A stretch of DNA of 64,000 bases, from assembly GCF_016906535.1 (NCBI RefSeq), contig NC_057381.1, positions 186,001 to 250,000 of the forward strand. Reading direction: 5' to 3'. Source of the stretch: Rhizoctonia solani (taxonomy: Eukaryota; Basidiomycota; Agaricomycetes; Cantharellales; Ceratobasidiaceae). Below, one piece after another: positions 48,758 to 59,023 of the stretch. The notes under the pieces are model-generated. The model saw only the letters and a list, made by a program, of their open reading frames with translations, had not been told where the DNA came from and made no database searches. The position numbers were made by a program, and so were the translations under genes. Each line of letters begins with the position of its first letter. Position 1 is the stretch's first letter.

Positions 48758-51700
48758 ATGCTAGCAGATTTGCATTATGTAAACAATGATCTCAAAATAC
48801 TTTCATTATGTAATACATCTCAAATATATGCATCATTCTCTGCAAATCCGTGTGAAACTCCCAAATCTCAAAAATCAAGTTTTTTGGCTAAACCCTTCCA
48901 AGGAAAAGCCATGATTGACTCAGGAGCTACCTCTTGCTTTATACACCCTCTTTCAGTTAAGACATACTGTCTACCCACATATCAACACCCTATTCCAAAA
49001 AAATTACGCGTTATTGATGGTTGAGAAATTGATTCCGGCCAAATCACTCACTTCACTTGTTTCAAATGCACCATTGGCAGTCATACCAAAGAATTGGAAT
49101 GCCATATTTCTAATATTGGCAACCATCAATTAGTTCTTGGAATGTTGTGGCTAAAAAAAACATAACCCCCAAATCTCTTGGGAAAAACATATGCTTGTCT
49201 TTAACTCCTTGTACTGTTCCAATAATTGCCTATCTGTACCTGCTGTCTTAGAACTCAAAGCAGTAGAAGAAATACCACACCCTTACCAAGAATTTGCTAA
49301 AGTCTTCTCAGAAGAAGAATTGTCCTAACTACCGCCCCACCATCCCTATGATATGGCAATTGAACTGCTTCCTGATGCAAAACCCCAACATGGTCCCATA
49401 TATAGTCTAGGGCCAAGGGAAGATGCTGAACAGGAAACCATTGAGAAGCAGCTCAAAGCAGGATTAATCTGCCCCTCTAAGTCCCCCATGGCATCACCAA
49501 TACTATTTGTCAAGAAGAAAAATGGGAAATTAAGGATGTGTGTGGATTACCAGCGCTTAAATAGCATGACCAAGAAAAACGTCTACCCCCTTCCCTTGCC
49601 ACAAAACCTCATTGAGAAATTACAAGGTGCTAAGATCTTTAGTAAATTTGATCTTAAGGCAGGTTACAACTTAGTCAGAATCAAAGAAAGCAATGAATGG
49701 AAAACAGCCTTCAAGACAAAATATGGACTATTTGAATACTTGGTTATGCCTTTTGGATTAACAAATGCACCAGCAGTCTTTCAGGACATGATGAACAAAA
49801 TCTTCAGGGATCTGTTAGATGTCTATGTCATCATTTACTTGGACAATATTCTAGTATTTTCTTTGAACAAAAAAGACCATGAGGCTCACGTCCAAGAGGT
49901 ACTAAGTAGGTTACAAGACAATAACCTTTTTTGTAACATTGAAAAATATCATTTCCACGTCAAGAAAATCGACTATTTAGGGTTCATTATATCTGAGTTT
50001 GGCATAGAAGTGGACCAATCCAAAGTCACAGATGCCATGAATTGGTCAATGCATAGGAATGTCAAAAACATACAAGAATTCTTAGGATTTGTGAACTTTT
50101 ACAGACAATTTATCCCCAACTTTGGCAATACGGTGCAACCCTTGTATAATTTGCTCAAAAAAGACAACCCTTGGAAATGGGAGTCAGTGGAACAGCAATC
50201 CTTTGATAGTCTAAAGAAATGTCTTACCTTGGCACCCCTACTATTACAGCCAGATACCACAAAACAGTTCTATGTAGAGTGTGATGCATCAGATTACGCC
50301 ACTGGAGCTATACTATCCCAACACAACCCTGAAGGAAAATTAGCCCCTGTAGCATATCTATCAAAATCCCTGTCTCCAGCCAAGAAGAATTACGATATTT
50401 TTGATAAGGAATTACTGGCAGTCATTAGGGCATTCAAAGAATGGCGTCATTTGTTGGAAGGTTCTGAATTGCCAGTCCAAGTTTTAATGGATCATAAAAA
50501 TTTGGAGTATTTTTCCACGTCTCAATCCTTAAACAAACATCAAATTTGATGGGCCAACTTCTTAGTGGATTACAATTTTCAAATTAACTACAGGCCTGGA
50601 GCACAGAATAAAAAGGCAGATATTCTCTCAAGACACTATGATTTAGTACCCCTTGAAGGGGGGTAGAGAACCAAGTTCTCCTGAAACCAGAACTTTTCAT
50701 TTCATCTATCACTCTGGATAAGGAAATCAATGATCTAATTGGCAGGGCAATTTATGAGGATAATTGTCTTAAGGAGATTCTGCACAAACTCCAGAACAAG
50801 GAGAAGGTCATAGATTGGGAACTGAAAGAAGGCTTACCATGGTTTCAAAAGAAGATATTTGTACCAAAAGACAAAACCATTAGGAACCTCATTTTAGAAT
50901 CAAGGCACAACACATTAGCCACAGGACACCCAGGACAAGCCAGAACACTAGAACCTGTCTCAAGGAATTACTACTGGCCATCAATGAAAAGATTTGTCAA
51001 CTCTTATGTCAGTCATTGCAAAACCTGCATCAGATCAAAACCAACCAACCAGGTACCTGTGGGATTATTAAAACCATTACAAATTCCTGAACGTCCCTGG
51101 GAAGACATAGCATACAATATGATTGTAGGATTACCAGTTTCAGAAGGCTTCAATGCTATCCTAACTGTGATTGATTGATTCTCAAAAATGGTTCACTTCA
51201 TTCCCACCCAATCCACAGCGTCTGCCATTGACATTGCCAACTTATTTGTCACATATGTATGGAAATTACACAGCCTTCCCAAGAGTACAGTCTCAGATAG
51301 AGGTCCCACATTCAACGCCAAATTCATTTGCCATCTATATAAAAGGCTGGACATTAAGCCCACATATTCTATGGCATACCACCCTCAAACAGATGGACAG
51401 ACTGAATGCATACAAAGAGAAGCCAAGATTTTATACATATGTTTGGAAATCATTGTCAATCAGACTGGGTATCACTACTACCATTGGCCAAATTTGCTTT
51501 AAATAATTTAAAGCAAACTTCCACAGGCAAATCCCCATTTCAAATATGCTACAGCTATAACCCAAGATTTTCAGTTGGTCAAAAATCAGATGAAGTAGTA
51601 CCTAATGCAGACAAACATGCAGAGTTTCTGGAAAAAGGATACAATGAAGTCAAGGCAGCTCTATCCTTATCCCAAGAAAGAATGAAATACTTATACAGTC

Positions 51701-52173
51701 AAAGACATAGGGATAAAGACAAAATCCAAGTAGGGGACAAGGCCTGGCTGAGTCATCAGAACATATCCACAGACAGACCCTCAATAAAACTCAGTCATAA
51801 AAAACTAGGTCCCTACTTTGTAATTGAGAGGATAGGATCACATGCATACAAACTCCAACTACCTCACATTATGCGCATACATCCTGTCTTCCATATCAGT
51901 CTTCTTACTAAGTTTCATTCCAATCCTCATGGACGCAATCCTCCCCAACCTGCACCTATCATTACAGAGGAAGGCAAGGAAGAGTATGAGGTAGAACAAA
52001 TCTTGGACAGCAAGTGGAAAGGATGTGGTAAAGCAAGGAAACTCTGGTATCTTGTCAAATGGAAAGGATATGACAAAGGAAGCAACTCATGGGAACCAGT
52101 GGACAATGTGGGTAATGCCAAAGAAGCTATAGGGGAGTTTTACAAGGAGCACCCTGAGGCGGTTGGAGCTTGA
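48758..52173 (+). pseudogene. pol: Family C Pol polyprotein with chromodomain (frameshifted)
   Basis: Protease motif MIDSGATSCF near 48910. RT in 49353-50549 (LPFGLTNAP-type block, YLDN at the active site where YxDD is usual). RNase H motif ECDASDYATGAILSQ is intact. Integrase HHCC (ATGHPGQ...HCKTC) lies near 50925-51020 and the core AYNMI has Asn for Asp. The final frame 51406-52173 holds the integrase C-terminus and a chromodomain (EEYEVEQILDSKW...VKWKGYDKGSNSWEPVDNV). TGA stops at 49022-49024, 50547-50549 and 51176-51178 all stand where Arg is expected (CGA to TGA). Frameshifts occur near 49160, in a G6 run near 50660 and near 51410-51500. Confidence 0.85.
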
Positions 52174-52184
52174 AGAGGGGGTAA

Positions 52185-52630
52185 TGTCATGACCTTGATT
52201 GGCATGACATAATTTTTACTATTTTCTACCTTTTTTCTGAGACAATTCCCTTTTTTGGTATATATTTATGACTCATCAAGATCACATGACATATTTGATA
52301 TATGATGTGAAATTGTAAATGACTCACTATTTAGTACTGTTGTTTTTGATGTGGCTTTTCTCCTGTATATATAACCAGGTCAAGTTGTTGCTAAAACAGC
52401 AAGACTTGACCTCTTTGTCAATTCATCCTCTACTCTCACCTATCCCTTTGCCCAAGCCCTTAGTTGGCTATAGCGCACTTTACTAAGCATCATCACCCAG
52501 GCCATTGTTGCCCTCTACCCTTAAACATACCCCTGGGCCCTTGTCACCCCTCTCTGTCTCATAGTCCATTGGTGATAGGGCCATGGACTTTAAGCCCCCT
52601 TGTACCATAGGTCCAAGTTGAGTTGTGACA
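52185..52630 (+). mobile_element. Family C 3' LTR (446 bp)
   Basis: TGTCATGACC to GAGTTGTGACA, directly after the polypurine tract and followed by GGGAC. Confidence 0.88.
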
Positions 52631-52635
52631 GGGAC

Positions 52636-52985
52636 ATTGCACTCCCCCCCCCCCTAGCTGCAGGCCAATGTTAATGCCCACAGGCAAGGTCTGAATAATA
52701 TTTATTATAGAAGAGATTATGTCATCCCCCCCACCTCAAATCTGTAGTAGTTTAGTATAGTATTTGATAAAGGACTGGAGGGGGGGAGGTCATGTGAACT
52801 GGACTTAGAGAATATCACTAAGTCCAGCCATGTTGACCATAATTCTCTTATATGTAGGAACTCGGAGGTTCTGAGTGCATATGTGCGAGTATATGCGTGC
52901 TTGCGGTCATGTTGGTGTGCAACATGAGTGTGTTGGAGGCTTGACAAGGTCAGGACTCATGGAAAGAATGGAGTGGGTTGTGACA
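52636..52985 (-). mobile_element. R1' LTR, inner part, bordering the Rep region
   Basis: Continuation of the LTR at 45789-45895 (about 457 bp in total). On the minus strand it begins TGTCACAACCCACTCC, immediately after a polypurine tract (52986-52999: minus strand aaaaggggggg then caa). So this is the 3' LTR of an element whose inside is the Rep-bearing palindrome. The same tract and LTR start appear, inverted, at 63947-64000. Confidence 0.75.
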
Positions 52986-53338
52986 TTGCCCCCCCTTTTG
53001 CACACAGTTTAGGGGACATGAACTTGTGCCATTACAAATGATGTCTGGATAGATATCTTGTTAGGTGTCAAGTCCTCCTAGGTATGATTGTGCAATGAGT
53101 TGTTCTGAGGTCACCTGACTTGTTCTGAGTCATGTGATCCTTGTTGGAATGTTGTTTTCTTCCTGTGGGAAAGTTCCCACACTACTGTCTTTGTAAGGTA
53201 GCTTCTCAAGTCTTCTGGAAGATCCTGGTTAGCAACATATTTCATGGTTGCTTGGTTACTGCATGGCGCCATTTTATTGTTCAGAGAGATTGGTAAATCA
53301 AGTCATTTTCCTCTGACTCAGTCTCTTGGCCACCATGG

Positions 53339-53346
53339 TATAAAGA
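53339..53346 (+). promoter_or_regulatory. TATA box of Rep gene, left copy
   Basis: TATAAAGA, 34 bp before the ATG at 53380. TGACTCA-type sites lie upstream at 53126 and 53314. The mirror copy is at 63600-63607. Confidence 0.6.
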
Positions 53347-53379
53347 AGAGGGTAGTGGGAGGTGGGATAAGTCATCACA

Positions 53380-55061
53380 ATGTCTCAATGCCCAACTGCC
53401 AGCGCCACTCCCTCCACAGTCTTGGATTCACAGCCTTCAGGGCTGTTGGATGCCACCCCTTATGTTTCCCAGATTGCATCTACTGTGTGGCAGAGTCAAG
53501 AGCTGCCTCTGTCACAGCTCACTCCCAGATCTCTCAAAAGAAGGTTGGATCTGGGCTCCCAAGAAGAAGCAGTAAGTGGTCTTGGTTGATAGCAAAAGGT
53601 TCTTTTACTAAAAGATAACTGTATAGTCACAGATATCTTGCAAGCTTCCCCCCTTGTCCAGGCATTGGTTAGCCATGCCCAGCAACAGGGAAGGCTCAGA
53701 AGATGGAGGAAACTCCATTGTCCCATCCATGGCTCCATTGGAGTCAAGGGACTCTATTGTTCCTGCAGCCCCTGAAGGGGAAGAGGACATTGGGGTTCTT
53801 CCCCAAGAAGGAAGGCGCTTTTGCCGCAAGGGGAAGTGTTACCTCTTGACATATGCCTGTTATGTCAAGGGTGAGGACACAGTGCAAGTCTCTTGTCATG
53901 AGGTTGTCAAGGAGTAAGTGAATTGATAGGATATTGTCTTCTTTTACTAATATCTCCTTTTTAGTCTTGTGGACCACCTCCTCACTCTAAGGAGTGGAGG
54001 GGGACCCCTTTTGGAATGTGCCATGGGGGTTACAGAGTCCCATGACTTGAAAGAAGGACAGTGGCATCCTGACTGGCATTGCCATGTCATTGTTTGGGCC
54101 AGGACTCTTATCTCCTCAGAGGGCCTGAACCTATGGAAGTATAAAGGAGTGCACCCCCATGAGCGTCTTCTTCTGCTCAAGGATAGTAATGGGAGATTTG
54201 CTCCCTTATCTGCCTATGAGTACCTCAAGACAGAGGCAGATGCCTGGGAGGCACAATATGGGACCCTTACAGAAGAGTTCCTATTGGGTCAATGCCCTGC
54301 AGGGTTGAAGGCCAAGACCAATGTAAGTTCTAAGACATGGAGTGAAATTACTTGCTAATAGTCTTCCTTTCACAGCGCAATGAAGACTTTGCCTATGCAA
54401 TGGAAGCAGAGGATGCAGAAGGTTTCTTTGGTTGCTTAAAGGAGCATCAACCTTGCAATATGGCCATGGGGTATAACAACCTCAAGGCCTTTACTGGTTA
54501 CTTCTACAGGGATAAGGGTGCCCTTCCTCAGGGTGTATGTGAGCCCAAGGCCCTTAAGAAGTGAGTCTCCTTCTTTTCTATGGTAGAAGGTAGTATTGAC
54601 ATATTGTTACCAGGGCTACAGTCAATTTGCCACCTGGTGTTCAGGAGTGGGTTACCTCCAATATATTGGAGCATGACCCTGAGTCTGATTGTGGTAAGAT
54701 CCTTGTTCTGTGGGGTCCCTCAGAGACAGGGAAGTCAGCCCTTGCTTGTTCTTGGGGCCACCACATTAGGTTCAGGCAGAACCTTAACTCTGATGATTTT
54801 AGTGACCATACTATGGTTCAGTATGCAGTGCTGGATGATATGGATTGGCCCAAGGTTCCTTTGAAGATGTGGGTGCAGGAAGATTTCAATTTCCACACTA
54901 GTTACAGATCAGAGCGCCATTGCCAATGGGGGCGCTCTACTGTTATTTGTTCCAATTCTAAGCCTTCTGTATTTGCTGATTGTAGTTATGCCACAGTTGA
55001 TGGCAAGAATTGGATAGACACCAATTGTACCTTTGTGTATATTGGTGATAAGTTGTATTAG
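53380..55061 (+). CDS. Geminivirus/genomovirus-like Rep protein (HUH endonuclease and SF3 helicase), left copy
   Basis: Five exons join in frame: 53380-53571, 53645-53913, 53965-54322, 54376-54560, 54614-55061. The four GT-AG introns are 73, 51, 53 and 53 bp, and the first three have TACTAA/CTAAT-type branch sites. Product 483 aa. Motif I YLLTY (130-134), motif II H-C-H (192-194), a geminivirus-type GRS-like stretch (205-224, GVHPHERL), motif III region YEYLK (238-242). Helicase: Walker A GPSETGKS (369-376), Walker B VLDDMDW (407-413), motif C ICSNS (446-450, Asn449). This domain order is that of rolling-circle initiators that nick and unwind circular ssDNA virus genomes. An N-terminal extension of about 125 aa is unusual. 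AATAAA near 55114. No stops or frameshifts, so probably expressible. Exon choice is by eye. Confidence 0.9.
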
Positions 55062-55252
55062 ATAGTTCCTCTTTGCTTTGTCTTTCCTTGTCTTGTCTTT
55101 TTTGGTCCCTGTCTTAATAAAAGTGTCTTTTCTTTTCCTACATCTGGTACTTAGAGATAAAATGATTCTTGGAAGATCAGATAAGACAGATGGTTACTAA
55201 GAAGGAGCAAACATTGGAAGAAAAGGAAGAAGAGAAGGATGTAAGGTTATTG

Positions 55253-55285
55253 GATGGAATGTTACATATTTCATCACATTCCATC
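55253..55285. terminator. Stem-loop between the two convergent genes, left arm
   Basis: 10-bp perfect stem GATGGAATGT / ACATTCCATC with a 13-nt loop, overlapping the stop end of the minus-strand gene. Its position between converging genes resembles the small intergenic region of CRESS viruses, but the loop lacks TAATATTAC. Mirror at 61661-61693. Confidence 0.5.
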
Positions 55286-56956
55286 AGCATAATCCAAGGG
55301 ATTCCATTTGTTCATGGCCTTGTTACTTTCAAGGTAAGACTCATGTCCTCCTTCATCACTTAGTTCATGGATTGCTAAGTTGGATATACTTCTGCTCAGA
55401 TCATTCTGAGCTGCTTGCATGGCCCATTGTTTGAGCCAGTCATGTAGATCCTCTATGCTCATTTTGCATTCTAGGATCATGTAATAGACATCCTCAGGAG
55501 TGAGGTTGTCCACATAGCCACCTAAGCCTGATGGCAGCTTGTTTTTCCAGTTTTCAATTTCTGCAGCCAGCCATTCCCTTACTGTTGAGATTGGTATCCA
55601 CCATTCAGGATCAATTTCCTCAATGTCTAGATGCCATTCTGCCAACTTCCTTGTGTGCTTTAGCACTGGGGCCCTCACTACATCCTCCACAGAGGCACCC
55701 ACATTACCTCTACACACAAAGAACTTGGTACTTTGCATTAGTTTGGGTTGTTTTGGTGGCTCACTGCCAACCCAGCAGAGGTATCCCCTGATTGGACAGT
55801 GTAGGGTTCTTCCAATCCAGTAGCACTTCCATTGTTGACCCATTGGTATGTAATCAAGGGTTGCTGAGGGATCAAGTAGTTTGGCATAAGCCTTGGATTG
55901 TTGGAAGGAGTCACATCTTGTGATGACCTTATGCCAGTCATAGATGTTGGTGATAGGGGTTTGATCATTCCCCATGTCCCAGCCCATGGATGGATCTGGG
56001 GGTGCCCATTGATCCAGGTTATCCTGGGACCAAGGGAACCTGGTCCTGTGCTCACTGGATCTGTCAAGGGGGTAAGAGGTGGCATCTCCAGTTGCCTTGG
56101 AGATCCTGGTCTCTGTTCTGATGGCAGGCATGATGTCTTAGTGATGGGAATGGATAAGAAGGTAGTGGTTCCAGTGGTGGTTTGTGATGACTTCCCAGGC
56201 ATGGGATGCCTTCCTTTATACCCTTATCTTTCCACTTATCAGACCCTTTATTGCCCTTTGCCCTAGGGTCACATGATTTCCTATGTTCTTCAGTAGAGTG
56301 GTTAGTTCTCTGACACACCTCACATTGGATTTCAGTAGACCCTGATTTGTCAGAATTGGATTCACTGTTATTCTCAGCCTCCCAGAGGGCAGACAAGGGA
56401 AGTACTTTATCCAGTTGGTCAATTACTTCCTGAGGAATACATGATCCAGCATTTCCTGTTCCATTTTCAGATGGTTGTCAATATGTTTCTCCAACCTTTT
56501 GACTCCCATTATTAGTTCCATTAAGAATCCATAGACCCTTTTGGTACATGTAAGGTGGTCATTAGTAATCTGTTTCTTGTTTGCCTCAGTTTTTGGTGGG
56601 TGAGTCTCCTCAGAGAATTTGGCAAAGAAGTCTTCAATAAAATCCTTCACTGTCTTATTCCTGGTTGCCTCATCTACCAAAGGGGTGTCCTTTTCCCTGG
56701 TGACAGGGTCCTCCAAGGGTGTGTTATCCCCTGGATTCTCATGCCTAGGGTCTAGGATCCTAGCTGTGGCAAGTTGAAATGGTTCCATATCCGGTTGGTC
56801 AGCCTGTTTAGGAGGGGTAATTCCTACTCCTCCCTGATGTCCCTGTTCCATGCCTTGCATAGGAGATGTCAGCTCCATGACATGATCATGTTCAGGGTTA
56901 TCCAATTGGGGCAAAGTCCCAAATACACGCCTAGGTTGCATCTTATGAAATCCCAT
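55274..56956 (-). CDS. Unknown zinc-knuckle-like protein convergent with Rep, left copy
   Basis: Probable exons 56956-56427, 56364-56222 and 56112-55274, giving about 503 aa (first ATG at 56956, MGFHKMQPRR). Exon 1 is acidic, then helical (VYGFLMELIMGVKRLEKHID). Exon 2 holds a zinc-knuckle-like C-X2-C-X4-H-X4-H-X3-C (191-208, CEVCQRTNHSTEEHRKSC) and a basic tail. Exon 3 is a Trp-rich domain (RFPWSQDNLDQW; QWKCYWIGRTLHCPIRGYLCWVG; IDPEWWIPISTVREWL) without recognised family. The three frames are all well open; intron borders (GTAATT...AACAG; GTATAA...AACAG) are my best fit and could be wrong. Layout of coiled coil then zinc knuckle recalls Gag, and ambisense pairing with Rep recalls a viral capsid gene. 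Function unknown. Confidence 0.65.
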
Positions 56957-57034
56957 ATTGTTGCAAAAGGCCAGATAGAGCACTACAATAGTCTCTATTA
57001 ATTGCAAGTTCCAAGATATACCTATCTTAGTCAG

Positions 57035-57184
57035 TAAAAGGCAAAATAGTGCAACCCACAGAGGAAGTCTTTAGCTATTTGCAAGTAGAAGACAAGAAGT
57101 CTCAGTTAGCAAGAGGCAAAATAGCGCAACCCACAGAGGAAGTCTTTAGCTATTTGCAAGTAAAGCAGTGGACACCTAGGGTCC
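57035..57184. repeat. 75-bp tandem duplication upstream of the zinc-knuckle gene, left arm
   Basis: 'gcaaaatag(t/c)gcaacccaca' begins at 57041 and again at 57116, followed by an identical 'gaggaagtctttagctattt'. Mirror at about 59762-59911. Confidence 0.85.
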
Positions 57185-57388
57185 TAGTGATGAGAAGACT
57201 CTGACAGTACTTCTTATCACTAATCAGATAGAAGGATCAGTGGAGATCCTTTGTTGACAGTTGTTGATAGTTGAATTTCAAATAAATCATGCAGTTGCTC
57301 TTTTTGAGGTGTAGCAACACCTGCTTGTCCCTATAGGTTGTAAGACAAGGGAAATCAAGCTGGCTTTCTAAGCAGCTTGTTCTGCCCC

Positions 57389-57396
57389 TATATATA
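57389..57396 (-). promoter_or_regulatory. TATA-like element for the zinc-knuckle gene, left arm
   Basis: TATATATA about 430 bp upstream of the ATG at 56956 on the minus strand. The long leader may contain an intron. Mirror at 59550-59557. Confidence 0.4.
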
Positions 57397-57479
57397 CCTG
57401 GGCATCACTTGGGTCTATATACATATTTCAAATGGAAGCACAGCCTCTTGGAGCTGTAGCACAGCCTCAAGAAACAGTA

Positions 57480-57922
57480 TGAGTCAAAGAACCATGTGGC
57501 AGTGTTTGATTAGCCAATTGGATGCCAAGAAATACACCAGTGAGGTGAGGTCTTGGCGGAGTTGGTTCTATTTTTAGCACATGATCACATGGAACACTGC
57601 TTAAGTATGACTCATACTCTTGGCATGCACAGCCACAATACAAGCATGACTCATCCAATTTCCTTATATGGTAATCCTATTCCCCAATCCGGCCTGGTTT
57701 TGCCTGGGGATCAGGCACAGCCATCATCATGTGATTGTGGCAGTGCAGGTAGTACTTGGTGACTAATCATCCATGACCACAGTCATGTGACTTGTGGCTG
57801 AGTTGAATACTTGCTGACTAAGCATTTGTCATCATGCTTGGTCATAGTTGATTTGTCATCAATGAGTCAATCATGTGACTTTGCTGCTGACTCATCAAAG
57901 TTCAGCTGACTAAGCTTAGTCA
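57480..57922. promoter_or_regulatory. Cluster of nine TGACTCA/TGACTAA heptamers, left arm
   Basis: Sites start at 57480, 57608, 57647, 57760, 57815, 57863, 57888, 57907 and 57916. The last two form the 16-bp palindrome TGACTAAGCTTAGTCA (57907-57922). Two more sites (53126, 53314) lie upstream of Rep. These look like bZIP (Gcn4/AP-1-type) sites or iterons for Rep. Mirror cluster at 59024-59466. Confidence 0.65.
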
Positions 57923-58005
57923 TCCATCCATTTCATCTTCTTTCCCAATTTGGGAAGAGGATTGCCATTTTTGGTAAGTCTAGGTTGCTTAGTCTTGATC
58001 TGTCT

Positions 58006-58940
58006 TGAAAGTCTTTTTCAAGTTATGTCTCTTTCCTAATTAGGAAGGTGAGTTACCATAAATGGTAATCTGAAGTTGTGTTGTTGGGATAACATGTTGT
58101 GCATCATTGATGTAAGGGCATTTGTCATCCCTACATCCCCTATAGGCAATACATATACACATATACACAGGCGTGCAAATGAAATGCAACATGTGACTGC
58201 ATTTCATGAATGTGAATGCAATGCAAGAACAATGAGGATTTACATATGGATGTATTAGTACAAGATGTAGATATAACTAATTAGAGCATATGTACAAAAT
58301 ATGGTGGTGATCCAATGAGGCTACATGAAGGTATGCCTTGAGGTATGCTGCTGGGTGTTGCATTTGATTTGCAAATCCAAACCAACTATCCCCAGCTCTT
58401 GTAGTTTTTGCCAATTTCAACCATTTCTTGGCCCAATTCAATCAGACAAAAAATGCAAAATTACTCCTATACACTAAAGAAGCTTAAATGCAGGCTTACA
58501 GTGCATATGAATGAGTTTCTGGTGCTCTATGGCTACCCAGTAAACATTAACTCTTCTCCCCCTCTCCCCTGGATTACTCTAGATGTGGGAACTATTGGGA
58601 GTCAAGAGTCAGTAGTTAAGTACATGGTACTATTTAGAGTATATTACTGCACTTTTTTGATGCATGGCTCAGGGAAAGGCAGAGATGTTCATGACATTCA
58701 TTGAAACTGAATGACCAGCCCAAAAGTGAGAGGCCTGTAATAGCAGTAAAAATGCAAAAGAGAGCAAGCAATTGTAGCCAGAACATCAACAGAGTGTTAG
58801 AGATATACTATGTCAAAACTGAGACCAAGGCCATAAAAACTGATGGTGTGAGAGACCATGCAATGGAAAACCACCCAAATATGCTCAATTTTACTATGAA
58901 ATTCCAACCATTCATGAGAGTTTTCCATTACATGGTCTCT
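58006..58940. other. Unique centre of the palindrome (935 bp)
   Basis: No credible gene. Left edge: about 50 bp (58034-58080, with TTCCTAATTAGGAA) is a diverged copy of the block at 57938-57985 (TTCCCAATTTGGGAA). A 9-bp stem TGAAATGCA/TGCATTTCA lies at 58180-58206. Right edge: a 21-bp inverted repeat (58851-58871 and 58920-58940, one mismatch) ends exactly where the right arm begins. Confidence 0.7.
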
Positions 58941-59023
58941 AGACAGATCAAGACTAAGCAACCTAGACTTACCAAAAATGGCAATCCTCTTCCCAAATTG
59001 GGAAAGAAGATGAAATGGATGGA

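Larger units (their letters stand above)
45896..52630 (+). mobile_element. Full-length Ty3/gypsy chromodomain retrotransposon (family C), nested in an LTR
   Basis: 6735 bp with LTRs of 449 and 446 bp, gag, pol and a polypurine tract (gaagagggggtaa, 52172-52184). Exact 5-bp target duplication GGGAC (45891-45895 and 52631-52635). The two flanks join into one continuous LTR of the R1 type, so the element inserted into that LTR. Gag and pol contain several frameshifts and stops, so it is dead. Confidence 0.92.
52946..58005. repeat. Left arm of a >=5.06-kb palindrome
   Basis: Each position x pairs with 116946-x in 58941-64000. Every ORF in the arm has an identical mirror ORF, and I saw no mismatch or indel in the stretches compared. 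The arms are separated by 935 bp (58006-58940). The outer end is not reached because the window stops. Confidence 0.95.

Noticed and set aside
55531..55823. Plus-strand ORFs inside the zinc-knuckle gene (mirrored at 61123-61415)
   Set aside because: Antisense shadows of the well-supported minus-strand frame.
53126..57922. CRISPR-like spacing of the TGACTCA motifs
   Set aside because: Repeats are 7 bp with irregular spacing and there are no cas genes; a eukaryotic control region is more likely.
58639..58648. Possible viral origin nonanucleotide (GTATATTAC) in the palindrome centre
   Set aside because: It differs from TANTATTAC at one key position and is not in a stem-loop. I saw no true TAATATTAC in the intergenic parts of the arms.
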